Part shown: positions 37,923 through 47,310 of the stretch, in pieces
How positions within the stretch are numbered: position 1 is the first letter of the stretch
Layout: the number at the start of each line of letters is the position of its first letter
From: Mycolicibacterium sp. MU0050
GTDB lineage: Bacteria > Actinomycetota > Actinomycetes > Mycobacteriales > Mycobacteriaceae
Length of the DNA: 64,000 nucleotides
NCBI RefSeq assembly: GCF_963378085.1
Contig: NZ_OY726395.1
Coordinates: forward strand, 558,001 to 622,000
Reading direction: 5' to 3'
Made by a program: the position numbers and the translations under genes
Notes under the pieces: generated by a model
Seen by the model: only the letters and a program-made list of their open reading frames with translations
The model's database searches: none
Told to the model about the DNA's origin: nothing

Positions 37923-39107
37923 ATGGGCGTTCTGAACGGCATTCGCGTCCTCGACTATGGCCGCTTCATTGCCGCTCCGTGGTGCAGCGCACTGCTGGCC
38001 GACATGGGGGCCGACGTCCTGCGCGTCGAAAAGCGCACCGGCGGGGAGGACCGCTGGGTGCAGTCCATCACCGAAACCGGTGAGGGCGGCACCTTCTTGC
38101 AGTGCAACCGCAACAAGCGGTCGCTGACGCTGGACTCCACCACCGCCGACGGCGCCGAGATCACCCGCCGGCTGGTGGCCAGCGCGGACATCGTGATCGC
38201 GAACATGCCGGCGGCCGGGATGCGGGCCAGCGGGCTGGACTACGACACCTTGCGGGCGGTGAAGCCGGACATCATTCTCGCCAGCGCCACCGCATACGGA
38301 GAGGGTGGCCCGTACAGCGACCGCATCGGCTTCGACGGAGCCGGCCAGGTGATGTCGGGTGCGGTTGCGCGGCAAGGACTACCGGAACAGCCGATCCGAA
38401 CGGCGGTGCCCTACGCGGACTTCGGCACCGCGCTCACCCTGACCATCGGGATCATGATGGCGCTCTACCACCGCGACCGCACCGGCGAGGGGCAGCACGT
38501 CGAAGGCGCGCTGCTGCCCACCGCGTTGATGATGTCCAACGCGTTCCTGATCGAGCGTGATGTGCTGGGAGTCGACAAACCGCGCATGGGCAATCAGGGC
38601 GGCTCGGTGGCGCCGTGCGATCTGTACAAGACCAAGGACGGCCAGTGGGTGCTGCTGCAGATCGCGGGACAGCCCATGTTCAAGCGTTGGTGCCGGCTGG
38701 TGGGCCGAGAAGACCTGTTCGACGACCCCCGCTACGCCGACGACGACCTGCGCTGGCAGCGCAGCGAGGAACTCAACGGGATCATGGGCCAGTGGTGCGC
38801 GGACAAGACCAAAGCCGAGATCATGGCCGCCCTCGAGGGCGCCAAGCTGCCGGCGGCGCCGATGCTGACCACCCAGGAAGTCCTGCAGGATCCGCACATC
38901 GAGGCCATGGGATTTCTGCAGCGGGTGCCCTTTCCCGGCACCGCCAAGGATGTCCCGATCATCGAGACCCCGTTCCGGATGTCGGCCACCCCTGGCGAGA
39001 TCCGCATGCGTGCACCATTGCTCGGTGAACATACCGACGAGGTGCTCGGCGAGATCGGGTTCAGTCCCGCGGAAATCGACGACCTGCGCGCGAGGGAAAT
39101 CGTCTGA
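37923..39107 (+). CDS. CaiB/BaiF (class III) CoA-transferase
   Basis: A 394-residue family III CoA-transferase. The N-terminal RVLDYGRFIAAPWCSALLADMGADVLRVE (residues 8-36 in outline), the NRNKRSLTLD loop and the catalytic Asp D166 in PYADFGTAL are all present. It moves CoA between acyl-CoA and free acids, which saves the ATP of a ligase. The exact donor and acceptor are unknown; some members are alpha-methylacyl-CoA racemases, but the retained length and Asp motif fit a transferase. ATG at 37923 follows GAGGAG. It is convergent with the ligase operon (17-base gap). Confidence 0.92.
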   Translation: MGVLNGIRVLDYGRFIAAPWCSALLADMGADVLRVEKRTGGEDRWVQSITETGEGGTFLQCNRNKRSLTLDSTTADGAEITRRLVASADIVIANMPAAGMRASGLDYDTLRAVKPDIILASATAYGEGGPYSDRIGFDGAGQVMSGAVARQGLPEQPIRTAVPYADFGTALTLTIGIMMALYHRDRTGEGQHVEGALLPTALMMSNAFLIERDVLGVDKPRMGNQGGSVAPCDLYKTKDGQWVLLQIAGQPMFKRWCRLVGREDLFDDPRYADDDLRWQRSEELNGIMGQWCADKTKAEIMAALEGAKLPAAPMLTTQEVLQDPHIEAMGFLQRVPFPGTAKDVPIIETPFRMSATPGEIRMRAPLLGEHTDEVLGEIGFSPAEIDDLRAREIV

Positions 39108-39124
39108 TCGCCGGGCGTTGACTG

Positions 39125-40654
39125 CTAGGAGCGCGCGAGCAGCGCGCGCAGGCGACGGACGTCGAGCTTTCCGGTGGCGCCCCGGGGGACGAGGTCCTCG
39201 TCCTCGGTCAGCAGCCACCGTCCGGGCACCTTGAACGCGCTCAACTCGGCTCGGGCCGCGGCGTGCAGGGCGTCCTGCGATAGGACGTCGGTGTCGCCGA
39301 CGACGAGTGCGGCGCAGGTGTTTCCGCGCGCACCATCGATGTTCGTCACGAAGGCGGCGCGGACCCCCGGTACCGCGCGCAGCACGGCCTCGACCTCACT
39401 GGGATACACGGTGGCGCCGCTGACCTTGAACATGTCGTCGGCGCGGCCGTGGTAGAACAGGAACCCCTGGGCGTCCAGCCGGCCCAGGTCCCCGGTGGGG
39501 TAGTAGCCGTCGGCGGTGAAGACCTCGTGGCGGGGCTGTCGGCACAGCCCGCGCATCAGGTGGCGGCCGCGGATCTGGATCTCACCCACCGTCTCGGGTG
39601 GCACGGGCACACCGCTGTCGGGGTCGACGATGCGTACCTCCATGCCGGGGAACGGTTTTCCGCAGCTGCCCCATGCGGAGGCGGGCATGTCGGTGTCCGC
39701 CGGATACCCGCAGTAGGGGCCGAAGGATTCGGTCATGCCGAACAACTTCGCCCGCGCCCCGGGTGCGCCGCGCTGCTCCGGTGGCAGCAGCGCCTCCAGG
39801 CTGCCCGGCCGCAGCGCCGACAGATCGGTGGCGGCGGCCTGCGGGTGGCGCGCCAACGCCTCGGCCTGATCGGGCCAGCCGCGGAACAGGGTGACGCGTT
39901 CACGGGCAAGTAGCGGAAGGGTGGCCTCGGGTGTCGGGGTGGCCTCGGTGATCAACGTGGCGCCCGCGGTCAGGGCGGTCAGGATCCCACCGCTGAAGCC
40001 GCCCACCCAGAAAAACGGCATCGGCAGGTACAGGCGGGTCTCCGCGGTGACGCAACGCGCCTTCAGTCCCGAACGCACGGCGGCGATGGCGTTGCCGTGG
40101 CTGTGCTGCACCCCCTTCGGCGCTCCGCTGCTGCCGGAGGTGAAGATCACCGCCATGGGGTCGGCGGGGCGCACCGTGGCGGCGAGCGCGGCGACGAAAC
40201 CGTCGGGCACACCGCCGGTGTCGATCGCCAGAACGTCGCGATAGGTCCAGATGCGTTGCAGGGCGGGGAGCCCGGCGCGGTCCAGGGCATCGAGCTCCTC
40301 GGGGTAGCGCCGGCCCCGGAATTCGGTGGTGGTGATGACATGCTGCACCGCGGCCGTCCGCAGCTGTGCGCTGAGTTCGCCGCCGCGCAGCAGGGTGCTC
40401 AGCGGAACCAGAACCGCCCCGATGCGGGTGATTGCGCACGCCAGCTGGACCCAGGTGACCGCGTTGGGCAGCAGCACCCCGACGCGGGTGCCCTTGCGTA
40501 TCCCGGCCGTTATGAGCCTGGTGGCCAACTCGCGGCTGGTTTGGTCGAGTTCGGCGTAGCTGAGCCGGTTCTCGGGGTCGATGACGGCGGTGGTGGCGGG
40601 GGCGGCGGCCGCGTGTCGACGCAGTAGGGCATCGATGGTGCTCGTGTCAGTCAT
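39125..40654 (-). CDS. AMP-forming acyl-CoA synthetase, third ligase of the operon
   Basis: A 509-residue ANL adenylating enzyme. The P-loop-like A3 motif is IFTSGSSGAPKG, the A5 region is LFGMTES, the A8 hinge GRADDMFKVSGATVYPSEVE, and the catalytic lysine sits in GATGKLDVRRL. It should activate a carboxylic acid as acyl-AMP and transfer it to CoA. The region between A4 and A5 is short (LRPGSLEALLPPEQRGAPG), so the usual VSGGAPL stretch is degenerate. ATG at 40652-40654 overlaps the previous gene's stop. It ends the six-gene operon. Confidence 0.88.
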   Translation of the reverse strand: MTDTSTIDALLRRHAAAAPATTAVIDPENRLSYAELDQTSRELATRLITAGIRKGTRVGVLLPNAVTWVQLACAITRIGAVLVPLSTLLRGGELSAQLRTAAVQHVITTTEFRGRRYPEELDALDRAGLPALQRIWTYRDVLAIDTGGVPDGFVAALAATVRPADPMAVIFTSGSSGAPKGVQHSHGNAIAAVRSGLKARCVTAETRLYLPMPFFWVGGFSGGILTALTAGATLITEATPTPEATLPLLARERVTLFRGWPDQAEALARHPQAAATDLSALRPGSLEALLPPEQRGAPGARAKLFGMTESFGPYCGYPADTDMPASAWGSCGKPFPGMEVRIVDPDSGVPVPPETVGEIQIRGRHLMRGLCRQPRHEVFTADGYYPTGDLGRLDAQGFLFYHGRADDMFKVSGATVYPSEVEAVLRAVPGVRAAFVTNIDGARGNTCAALVVGDTDVLSQDALHAAARAELSAFKVPGRWLLTEDEDLVPRGATGKLDVRRLRALLARS

Positions 40655-42239
40655 CGAAGAGCCTCGCCAGCGCGGGCAGGTCGACCTTGCCGCTCGACAG
40701 GGTCGGGATGTCGGCGGGGCGGCAGGACACAAACCGCTTGGGGATCTTGTAAGCCGACAGCCGGGTACCCAACGCCGTGGCCAGCGCCGCGAACTCGGTC
40801 GGTCCGACGTCGGCGTCGGCCACGATCACCGCGGCGACCACCTCGCCGCGTTCCGGGTCCGGCAGCCCCAGCACGTGTACGCCGTCGGCGGCGAGCTCGA
40901 CCTCCGAAAGTGCGGTGCGCAACACGGCTTCCACCTCCGGCGGCGCGACGTTGGCGCCGGCGGTCTTGATCATCGACGTCGCGCGGCCGATGAAGTAGAA
41001 GTAGCCGTCGGCGTCGACCCGCACCACGTCACCGGTATGGAACCAGCCGTCGGCGTCGAAGCAATCCTCTCGCGACATGCCGTGGTAGTGCTGCATCAGG
41101 TACTTCCCGCGCACGCACAGCACACCCGGTTCGTCGGTGGGTACCGGGCGTCCGGTGTCGGCGTCGACGACCTCCGCCTCAAATCCCGGCGCCGGTCGGC
41201 CGAAGGAGCCGCGGCGCGACTCGGGTTGATCGGTGTCGTCGGCGTCGATGAGCACGACGCTGCCGGTCTCGGTCATGCCGAGCATGTGGTGCCGCAGTTC
41301 GGGGTCCGCGGGCCGGGCCCCGGGCGGCATCAGCGGGTAGAGGTTGCCGCGCCGCATCGAGGACAGGTCGCGGCCTGCGAAACTGGGATGGCGGGTGAGG
41401 TGCGCGATGCCGGCGACGAAACCGTTGGTGATGGTGGGCTTTTCGCGTTCCAGCAGCGTGAGGGTGTCCGCGGCGTCGGTGGCGTTGGAGCACACCAGTG
41501 TCGACCCGGCTACCAGCGTGGCCAGCAGGCTGAAGGCGAAGCCGCCGATCCAGCAGAACGGTGAGTTGCTGAACAGGACGTCGTCACCGCCCAGGCCGCG
41601 GATCGCGTTGAGGTTCCCCTGATGTTCCAGGAGCGCGCCATGGGTGTGCACCGCACCCTTGGGCAAGCCCGTGGACCCCGAGGTGTAGACGATGGCGAGC
41701 ACGTCGGCCGGCGACACATCGTCCTCCATCGCGGACAGGCGCGTCGGGTCGACCGCGTCGCCGCGGCGCGCCAACGCTTCGGGCTCGAACGCGATGTGCC
41801 GCAACACAGGCGCGTCCGGCACGAACAGGGGTGTCCCGGACTCGGCGTCGGCCGCGGACAGGGCGAACGCCTCGCTGAGCCGCTGCCGATAGTCGTGATT
41901 GCGGTAGCGGGGAGCGGCCAGGAGCACGGCCACGTCGCTGCGCTGCACTTGATCGCGCAGTTCGGCGGCGGTCATGAACGTGGAGAACGGCACCGCCACG
42001 GCCCCGATCCGGGCCGCGGCCAGGGCGGCGATCACAAACTGTGACCCGTTGGGGTACAGCACCCCGACGTGGGTGCCCTTGCCGACGCCGAGGGCCAGCA
42101 GGCCACGGGCGAGCGCCGCCGAACGGGCGTCGGCCTCGGCGTAGGTGATCCGGTCGTCGTCGCAGATCAGGAGGGGATGGTCGGCCCGGGGCCGCTGCGC
42201 ATGCAGCACGCGCGCGACGGTTGGCCCGTCAGGTGCCAT
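40647..42239 (-). CDS. AMP-forming acyl-CoA synthetase, second ligase of the operon
   Basis: A 530-residue ANL ligase: A3 IVYTSGSTGLPKG, A5 MLGMTETG, A7 YFYFIGRATSM with A8 IKTAGANVAPPEVE, and the lysine in LSSGKVDLPAL. The segment LRHHMLGMTETGSVV shows a canonical adenylate site. The ATG overlaps the previous ligase by 11 bases. Both neighbours are also ligases of about 500 residues with low mutual similarity, so the three probably handle different acids or successive intermediates. Confidence 0.9.
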   Translation of the reverse strand: MAPDGPTVARVLHAQRPRADHPLLICDDDRITYAEADARSAALARGLLALGVGKGTHVGVLYPNGSQFVIAALAAARIGAVAVPFSTFMTAAELRDQVQRSDVAVLLAAPRYRNHDYRQRLSEAFALSAADAESGTPLFVPDAPVLRHIAFEPEALARRGDAVDPTRLSAMEDDVSPADVLAIVYTSGSTGLPKGAVHTHGALLEHQGNLNAIRGLGGDDVLFSNSPFCWIGGFAFSLLATLVAGSTLVCSNATDAADTLTLLEREKPTITNGFVAGIAHLTRHPSFAGRDLSSMRRGNLYPLMPPGARPADPELRHHMLGMTETGSVVLIDADDTDQPESRRGSFGRPAPGFEAEVVDADTGRPVPTDEPGVLCVRGKYLMQHYHGMSREDCFDADGWFHTGDVVRVDADGYFYFIGRATSMIKTAGANVAPPEVEAVLRTALSEVELAADGVHVLGLPDPERGEVVAAVIVADADVGPTEFAALATALGTRLSAYKIPKRFVSCRPADIPTLSSGKVDLPALARLFDD

Positions 42240-43704
42240 GCGTCGCCTGGGTGAGGTGTGCGCGGACGGCCCCCAAATCGGGCTTGCCCGAAGGGGTTCG
42301 GGGGATCTCGGGCACCACGCGGATGTCGGCGGGGATCTCGTAGCGGGCCAGGCGCTGCGCGAGGAACTCGGTCAGCTCCGCGGGCTGGGCGTCGGCCCGC
42401 AGTTCCACCATCGCCACCGGCACCTCGCCGAGCCTGTCGTCGGGGCGTCCGACCACCGCCGCGCCCCGCACCGACGGGTGGGCCTCCAGGGCGGCCCGCA
42501 CGTCGTCGGGCATGATCTTGAACCCGCCGCGGATGATGGCCTGATCGGCGCGGCCGAGAATCCACACGAAACCGTCGGTGTCGATCCGGGCCAGGTCGGT
42601 GGTGCGCATCCAATCGGCGTCGGGTCCCAGCTGTGCCGGCTTGACCTCCAGGATCCCCTGCTCGCCGGCGGGCAGCGGATTGCCGGCCTCGTCGATGACC
42701 CGCAGTTGCGCCCCGGGGTTCACCCGGCCGACGCTGCCGCGCTTGGCCTTCCAGTACTGCTGGTGATCGGACAGCGTCCAACTGGCTACGCCGCCGCCGA
42801 ATTCCGTTGCCGCATAAGAGGTCAGCACCGGAATGCCGAACTTCTCGGTGAAGGCGTCCGCGTCGTCGGCGGACAGCGGCGCCGTTCCGGAGGTGACGAC
42901 GCGGAGGCTGGACAGGTCGTCGCGGGTCAGATCCGAATGCAGCACCATCCGCAGCGCGGCCGGCACCAGAGACACGGCCCGCGGACGGTGTTCGCGCACC
43001 GCGGCGGCCCAGCGGCCCAGGTCGAACTTGGCGAGCAGGACAAACGGACGCGCCTCGGCGATGCACAACAGGATCCGGAACACGCCGCCGACGTGGACCA
43101 GCGGTGAGTTGACGATCGCGACCCCGCGTCGCAGCTCGGTCGGGGTCGGCGCATGCGCGGGGTCCCTGCCGATGACGCTGTGCGCCAACATGTCATAGGT
43201 CAGGTCGACACGCTTGGGCGGACCGGTGGTCCCGCTGGTCAGCATCCACACCGCGACGCCGGGGCGGCCCGCGTCGTCCACCGGCGACTGTGCCGGTACC
43301 ACGGCCGGGGCGGCATCCAGATCGGAGATGGTCACCACCGTGGTCGCGGGGGAGTCGACATGGTGGGCGGCCAGGTCCTCGGCGGTGCCGATCAGGATCG
43401 GAAGCCGCAGCGTGGCGAGGTCGTCGCGGATCCGCTCCCCGCCGCGGGCCGGGTTGATGACGACCACGGTGCCGCCAGCGCTCAGCACCCCGAGCAGGGC
43501 CGCCACGTGGGCGGGCTGGTTGCGCAGCATGATCCCCACCCGGGCTCCCCCACCGCCGGAGCCGGCGGAGACCAATTCCGCGATCGGGCGGGACACCGCG
43601 GCGAGTTGCCCCCAGGTCCACCAACGACCGTCGAATTCGAGGGCACGGGCGGTGGGATCCAGCGCCAGGACGTCGTCGATGCGTCGGCTCAGTGGGTGTG
43701 TCAT
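42229..43704 (-). CDS. AMP-forming acyl-CoA synthetase, first ligase of the operon
   Basis: A 491-residue ANL ligase with A3 MLTSGTTGPPKR (Arg in place of the final Gly), A5 SYAATEFGG, A8 GRADQAIIRGGFKIMPDDVR and catalytic lysine in TPSGKPDLGAV. The change of the SGxTGxPKG ending to PKR and the unusual YAATEFGG are deviations, but all catalytic positions I can identify are kept. The start codon ATG 43702-43704 shares a base with the crotonase stop (TGATG). An in-frame GTG one codon earlier is possible. Confidence 0.87.
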   Translation of the reverse strand: MTHPLSRRIDDVLALDPTARALEFDGRWWTWGQLAAVSRPIAELVSAGSGGGGARVGIMLRNQPAHVAALLGVLSAGGTVVVINPARGGERIRDDLATLRLPILIGTAEDLAAHHVDSPATTVVTISDLDAAPAVVPAQSPVDDAGRPGVAVWMLTSGTTGPPKRVDLTYDMLAHSVIGRDPAHAPTPTELRRGVAIVNSPLVHVGGVFRILLCIAEARPFVLLAKFDLGRWAAAVREHRPRAVSLVPAALRMVLHSDLTRDDLSSLRVVTSGTAPLSADDADAFTEKFGIPVLTSYAATEFGGGVASWTLSDHQQYWKAKRGSVGRVNPGAQLRVIDEAGNPLPAGEQGILEVKPAQLGPDADWMRTTDLARIDTDGFVWILGRADQAIIRGGFKIMPDDVRAALEAHPSVRGAAVVGRPDDRLGEVPVAMVELRADAQPAELTEFLAQRLARYEIPADIRVVPEIPRTPSGKPDLGAVRAHLTQATHGT

Positions 43705-44501
43705 CACCGGATCCGTGGCGCGGCCTTGGACGTATCGGAGCCCTGCTGGGCGGCCAGTTCAGCCTTGCCCAGCGGGTTTCCGAGCCGGGTATAGATCAGG
43801 CCATGATCGAGCGCGGCGCGGTACGGCTTGTCCAACGACTCCCAGATGGCCTTGACCGTGCCCTGGGTGGCCGACGGCGGTTTGGCCGCGATGGTGGCCG
43901 CGATCTCGTGCGCGCGGGTCCAGAGGTCGTCGGCCGCCACCACCTCGGTGACCAGGCCGATGCGCAACGCGGTCTCGGCGCCGACGCGCTCGTCGTTGCC
44001 CATCAACGCCATTCGCAGCGTGTCACCGAGACCGACCCGGCGCATCAGGCCCACCGGCTCCAGCGCGGAGACCAGCCCGGCGGTCACATGGGAGTCGAAG
44101 AACGTCGCATCCTGGGAGCAGATGACGACATCGGCCTCGTTGACGAAGTACAGCGCCCCGGCCGTGCACATGCCCTGCACGGCGCACACCACCGGCTTCC
44201 ACATCTTCTGCCACTTCGGGCTGAGCAGTTCGCCGGGATCCTCGTGGTTCCAGACATTGTCGGGTTGGCCGTAGTCGGACTTGATGTCCAGGCCGGCGCT
44301 GAAGGCTCGGGTCCCGGCGGCGCGCAGCACCACGGCGTTGGTGGCCTCGTCGTTCTTGACGATTCGCCAGACCGCCTGCATTTCCTCGCACATGGTGCGG
44401 TTGAACGTGTTCAGTCGGTCGGGCCGGTTCAAGGTGATGGTCGCGACGCGGCTGTCCCGGTCGAACTCCAGCAGGATGGTCTCGAAAGGTTGGGTGCTCA
44501 T
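43704..44501 (-). CDS. Enoyl-CoA hydratase/isomerase (crotonase) family protein
   Basis: A 265-residue crotonase-fold protein. The oxyanion-hole motif FSAGLDIK (about 67-74) and the second Gly in MCTAGALYF are present. The two glutamates of hydratases are not: the GGGCEL position reads TAGALY and the second Glu position lies in FFDSHVTAGL without an acid there. It is therefore unlikely to be a standard hydratase; isomerase, hydrolase or decarboxylase chemistry fits better. It shares FFD-x-HV with the next crotonase in the operon, so they form a subfamily. Confidence 0.85.
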   Translation of the reverse strand: MSTQPFETILLEFDRDSRVATITLNRPDRLNTFNRTMCEEMQAVWRIVKNDEATNAVVLRAAGTRAFSAGLDIKSDYGQPDNVWNHEDPGELLSPKWQKMWKPVVCAVQGMCTAGALYFVNEADVVICSQDATFFDSHVTAGLVSALEPVGLMRRVGLGDTLRMALMGNDERVGAETALRIGLVTEVVAADDLWTRAHEIAATIAAKPPSATQGTVKAIWESLDKPYRAALDHGLIYTRLGNPLGKAELAAQQGSDTSKAAPRIR

Positions 44502-44550
44502 CGGCTGCTGTCCTCACTGCCTCGTCCGCTCGCGGAAAAGCGTTGCTCGC

Positions 44551-45366
44551 TCATCGGCATTTCCATTCTGGGGCACGCTTCTCGACGAAGGCCAGCGGGC
44601 CTTCCTGCGCGTCCTCGGTGCGGACCACCCGCTCCCGGAACGTCTCCGCCAGGATCTCACCTTCGAGCAGCGGTAGGTCGAGGGTCTTGTGGATGGCCAG
44701 GCGGGTGCCCCGGACGGCCAAGGGGGCGTTGGAGTTCACGATGTCGGCGATCTCGTGGGCGCGTTCCAGCAACCGGTCGTGTTCGACGATCTCGGTGATC
44801 ATGCCCAGTTCATAGGCCCGCTCAGGCGTCATCCGTTCGTGCTTGCCCATCAACGCCATCCGCAGCGCCGCCGAGCGGGGCAGCACCCGGGCCAGCCGGA
44901 CCATCTCGCGGGCCGCGACCAGGCCGATGCTGACGTGGGGGTCGAAGAAGGTGGCTTTGTCCGAGGCGATCACGATGTCGCCGGTCGTCACCCAGTCCAG
45001 CCCGGCGCCGCAGCAGATGCCGTTGATGGCGGCCAGCACGGGCTTGGCCATCTGCCGGAACGGCGGGGTGCCCTCCTGCGGGGCCTCCCACTGGTCGTAG
45101 GTGGACAGGTACGGCCGTTCGTAGATGACCTTCCCGTCTTCGGGGATCTCCTTGACGTCGGCGCCGGTGCAGAACGCCCGCCCGGTGCCGGTGACGATCA
45201 TCAGCCAGATGTCGTCGTCGTTCTCGGCCTCGTCGTAGGCCGCACGCAACTCGGTGATCATGTGCGGCGACAGAGCGTTGAGCGCTGCGGGCCGATTCAG
45301 CGTGATGGTGGCCTTGTGGCCGTCGACCTCGTACTTGATGGTGTCGAACTCGGCGGTTGCCGACAT
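44551..45366 (-). CDS. Enoyl-CoA hydratase/isomerase (crotonase) family protein
   Basis: A 271-residue crotonase-fold protein with FCTGADVKEIP (about 66-76) as the first oxyanion-hole loop and ICCGAGLDW as the second. Like its neighbour it carries FFDPHVSIGL and lacks both canonical hydratase glutamates (the first position reads AGLDW). The substrate is presumably a CoA thioester made by the ligases below. ATG at 45364-45366; 31 bases from the preceding gene. Confidence 0.86.
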   Translation of the reverse strand: MSATAEFDTIKYEVDGHKATITLNRPAALNALSPHMITELRAAYDEAENDDDIWLMIVTGTGRAFCTGADVKEIPEDGKVIYERPYLSTYDQWEAPQEGTPPFRQMAKPVLAAINGICCGAGLDWVTTGDIVIASDKATFFDPHVSIGLVAAREMVRLARVLPRSAALRMALMGKHERMTPERAYELGMITEIVEHDRLLERAHEIADIVNSNAPLAVRGTRLAIHKTLDLPLLEGEILAETFRERVVRTEDAQEGPLAFVEKRAPEWKCR

Positions 45367-45397
45367 GTGGGATCCCTTCGGTGCTGTCGGGGCCGGC

Positions 45398-46216
45398 TCA
45401 GCGGCCCTGGAAGTCCGGCGTGCGCCGGTCCCGGAATGCTGCCAGACCTTCCTTGAAATCGGCGGTGCGGCAGGCGAGTTCAAGACTTGCCAGCTCGGCG
45501 TTCATGGCTTGCGGCAGCGTGGAGGTGGCCGCGTAGTTGATGGACTGCTTGGCCAGTCCGATTGCGATGGTGGGGCCGGCCGCGAGCCGATTCAAGAGTT
45601 CGTCTGCGGCACGGTCCAGGTCGGCCTCGGGTACGGCGCTGTCGATCAGGCCCCAGGCCGCCGCATCGGTACCGCTGACCTGTTCGCCCAGTAGCAACAT
45701 CCGCTTGGCGCGGGCGACCCCGGCCAGCCGGGGCAGCAACCAACTGGCCCCGGAGTCCGGGGTGAAGCCCCGGGCGATGAACGGTTCCCACAGGGTCGCG
45801 TCGGACTCGGCGACGGTGAAGTCGGCTGCCAGTGCCAGGTTGCAGCCCAGTCCGACCGCCCAGCCGCGGACCGTGCAGACCACCGGCAGGTGCAGTCCGG
45901 TGACCAACTCGATCAACCGGTGCGCGCCGTGCGGGATGCGCCGCACCAGGTCACCGGTGCGGGGGCGCTGTCCGGAGGTGTTGGTGGCCACCCAGTCGGC
46001 GCCGGTGCAGAAGTTCGAGCCGGCTCCGGTGATGCCGATCGCGCGCAGGGAGTCGTCGGTCGCGGCGTCGGTCAGGATGGTCAGCATCTGGTCGATCATG
46101 CTGCGGCTCAGGGAATTCCGCCGAGACGGTCGGTCGATCGTCAGCCGCAGGATGGCGCCGTCGCGCGTCGCGGTGATCGCGCCGGCCGAAGCGTCGGTGT
46201 CATCCCGATCGCTCAT
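45398..46216 (-). CDS. Enoyl-CoA hydratase/isomerase (crotonase) family protein, first gene of the ligase operon
   Basis: A 272-residue crotonase with FCTGADWVAT (first oxyanion loop) and VGLGCNLALAADF (second). The first Glu is replaced by Asn (GCNLAL), and the later ARGFTPDSGASWLLPRL contains an Asp at the position often used by isomerases such as PaaG. So an isomerase or thioester-hydrolase-like role is more likely than hydration. It heads the minus-strand operon and is divergent from another crotonase across 179 bases containing a near-palindrome. Confidence 0.87.
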   Translation of the reverse strand: MSDRDDTDASAGAITATRDGAILRLTIDRPSRRNSLSRSMIDQMLTILTDAATDDSLRAIGITGAGSNFCTGADWVATNTSGQRPRTGDLVRRIPHGAHRLIELVTGLHLPVVCTVRGWAVGLGCNLALAADFTVAESDATLWEPFIARGFTPDSGASWLLPRLAGVARAKRMLLLGEQVSGTDAAAWGLIDSAVPEADLDRAADELLNRLAAGPTIAIGLAKQSINYAATSTLPQAMNAELASLELACRTADFKEGLAAFRDRRTPDFQGR

Positions 46217-46265
46217 CGGTACACCCGCTGTGTGCGGACCATATGGATACCCCTACAGTAGGCGC

Positions 46266-46282
46266 TACGATTACTATTCGTA
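46266..46282. promoter_or_regulatory. Near-palindromic operator TACGA-N7-TCGTA between divergent crotonase genes
   Basis: TACGA (46266-46270) and TCGTA (46278-46282) are perfect inverted arms; within the 17-mer 14 of the 16 non-central positions are symmetric. The site lies in the 179-base divergent gap. On the minus strand a candidate -10 TACTGT (46255-46260) lies beside it. The rest of the gap holds no gene I can support. Confidence 0.5.
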
Positions 46283-46395
46283 CAAGCTAGCAAGGATGAG
46301 TCGCCGACGGAACATGCGGGTGGCGATGCCGGGTTGGCCGGCATGGGTGGTGCGCCCACGCCTTGCCGGGCTGAACTGAGAGGACGCTTTCGACG

Positions 46396-47277
46396 ATGAC
46401 GACCGCAGATGACCGGGTGCTCTTCGAGGTCGACCGCGACAAGCGTATTGCGACCATCACGCTGAACAATCCCGCGCAGCGCAACTCCTACGACGCCACC
46501 ATGCGGGACGCCCTGGCACGCCGCCTCGATGTGGTGGCCGAGGACGACGACCTGACCGTGGTGTTGTTGCGCGGCGCGGAGGGTGTCTTCAGCACGGGCG
46601 CCGACATGAACAACGCCTACGGCTGGTACGGCGACAAGAGCAAGCAGGACGGGCCGCCCGCCAAGTCGCGGCCCAGCCAACGTCGTCGACTCACCGTGGA
46701 CCGCAAGTCATTTGGCTTCTACCACAACCTGATGGGCTTCCCGAAGGTGACGGTGGGCGAGATCAGCGGCTTCGCCCTGGGTGGTGGCTTCGAGATGGCG
46801 TTGATGATGGACATCTCGGTGATCGGCCGCGACACCCGGATCGGGATGCCCGCCACCCGCTTCCTGGGGCCCGCGCTGGGCAGCCTGCACATGTTCTTCC
46901 ACCGACTGGGTCCGGTGCTGGCCCGACGCCTGCTGCTGACCGGCGACATCATCGAGGCCGGCGAGATCGAACACCTGGGCGTCTTCACCGAGACCTGCGC
47001 ACCGGGGCGCGTGGCCGCCCGCGCCGACTACTGGGCGCAGAAGACCGCCAAGATGCCCGCCGACGGTGTGGTGATCGCCAAGGAGGCCTTCCGACTGGTC
47101 GAGCAGAGCCAGGCCTATCAGGGCGAAGAGGTGGCCAGCTACCTCTTCCACGCCTACGGGACCAACCTGCAGTTCGCCCCGGGGGAATTCAACTTCGTCA
47201 AGACGCGGGCCCAGCACGGAACCAAAGAAGCATTTCGGTTGCGCGACGAGCACTTTCACGTCCCCGAACCGGAGTAG
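46396..47277 (+). CDS. Enoyl-CoA hydratase/isomerase family protein
   Basis: A 293-residue crotonase with FSTGADMNNAYGW (first oxyanion loop) and ALGGGFEMALMMD (second), the latter keeping one of the two hydratase glutamates. The second Glu position reads Ala in IGMPATRFLG. A long insert rich in Lys, Ser and Arg (about residues 79-100) precedes the second loop. The C-terminal part is longer than in simple hydratases. Function beyond CoA-thioester chemistry is not clear. It is alone on its strand, divergent from the ligase operon and convergent with a TetR gene (33-base gap). Confidence 0.86.
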   Translation: MTTADDRVLFEVDRDKRIATITLNNPAQRNSYDATMRDALARRLDVVAEDDDLTVVLLRGAEGVFSTGADMNNAYGWYGDKSKQDGPPAKSRPSQRRRLTVDRKSFGFYHNLMGFPKVTVGEISGFALGGGFEMALMMDISVIGRDTRIGMPATRFLGPALGSLHMFFHRLGPVLARRLLLTGDIIEAGEIEHLGVFTETCAPGRVAARADYWAQKTAKMPADGVVIAKEAFRLVEQSQAYQGEEVASYLFHAYGTNLQFAPGEFNFVKTRAQHGTKEAFRLRDEHFHVPEPE

Positions 47278-47310
47278 GCGCACCGGCCGGGGCGCCTGGT
47301 GCGTGCCGGA

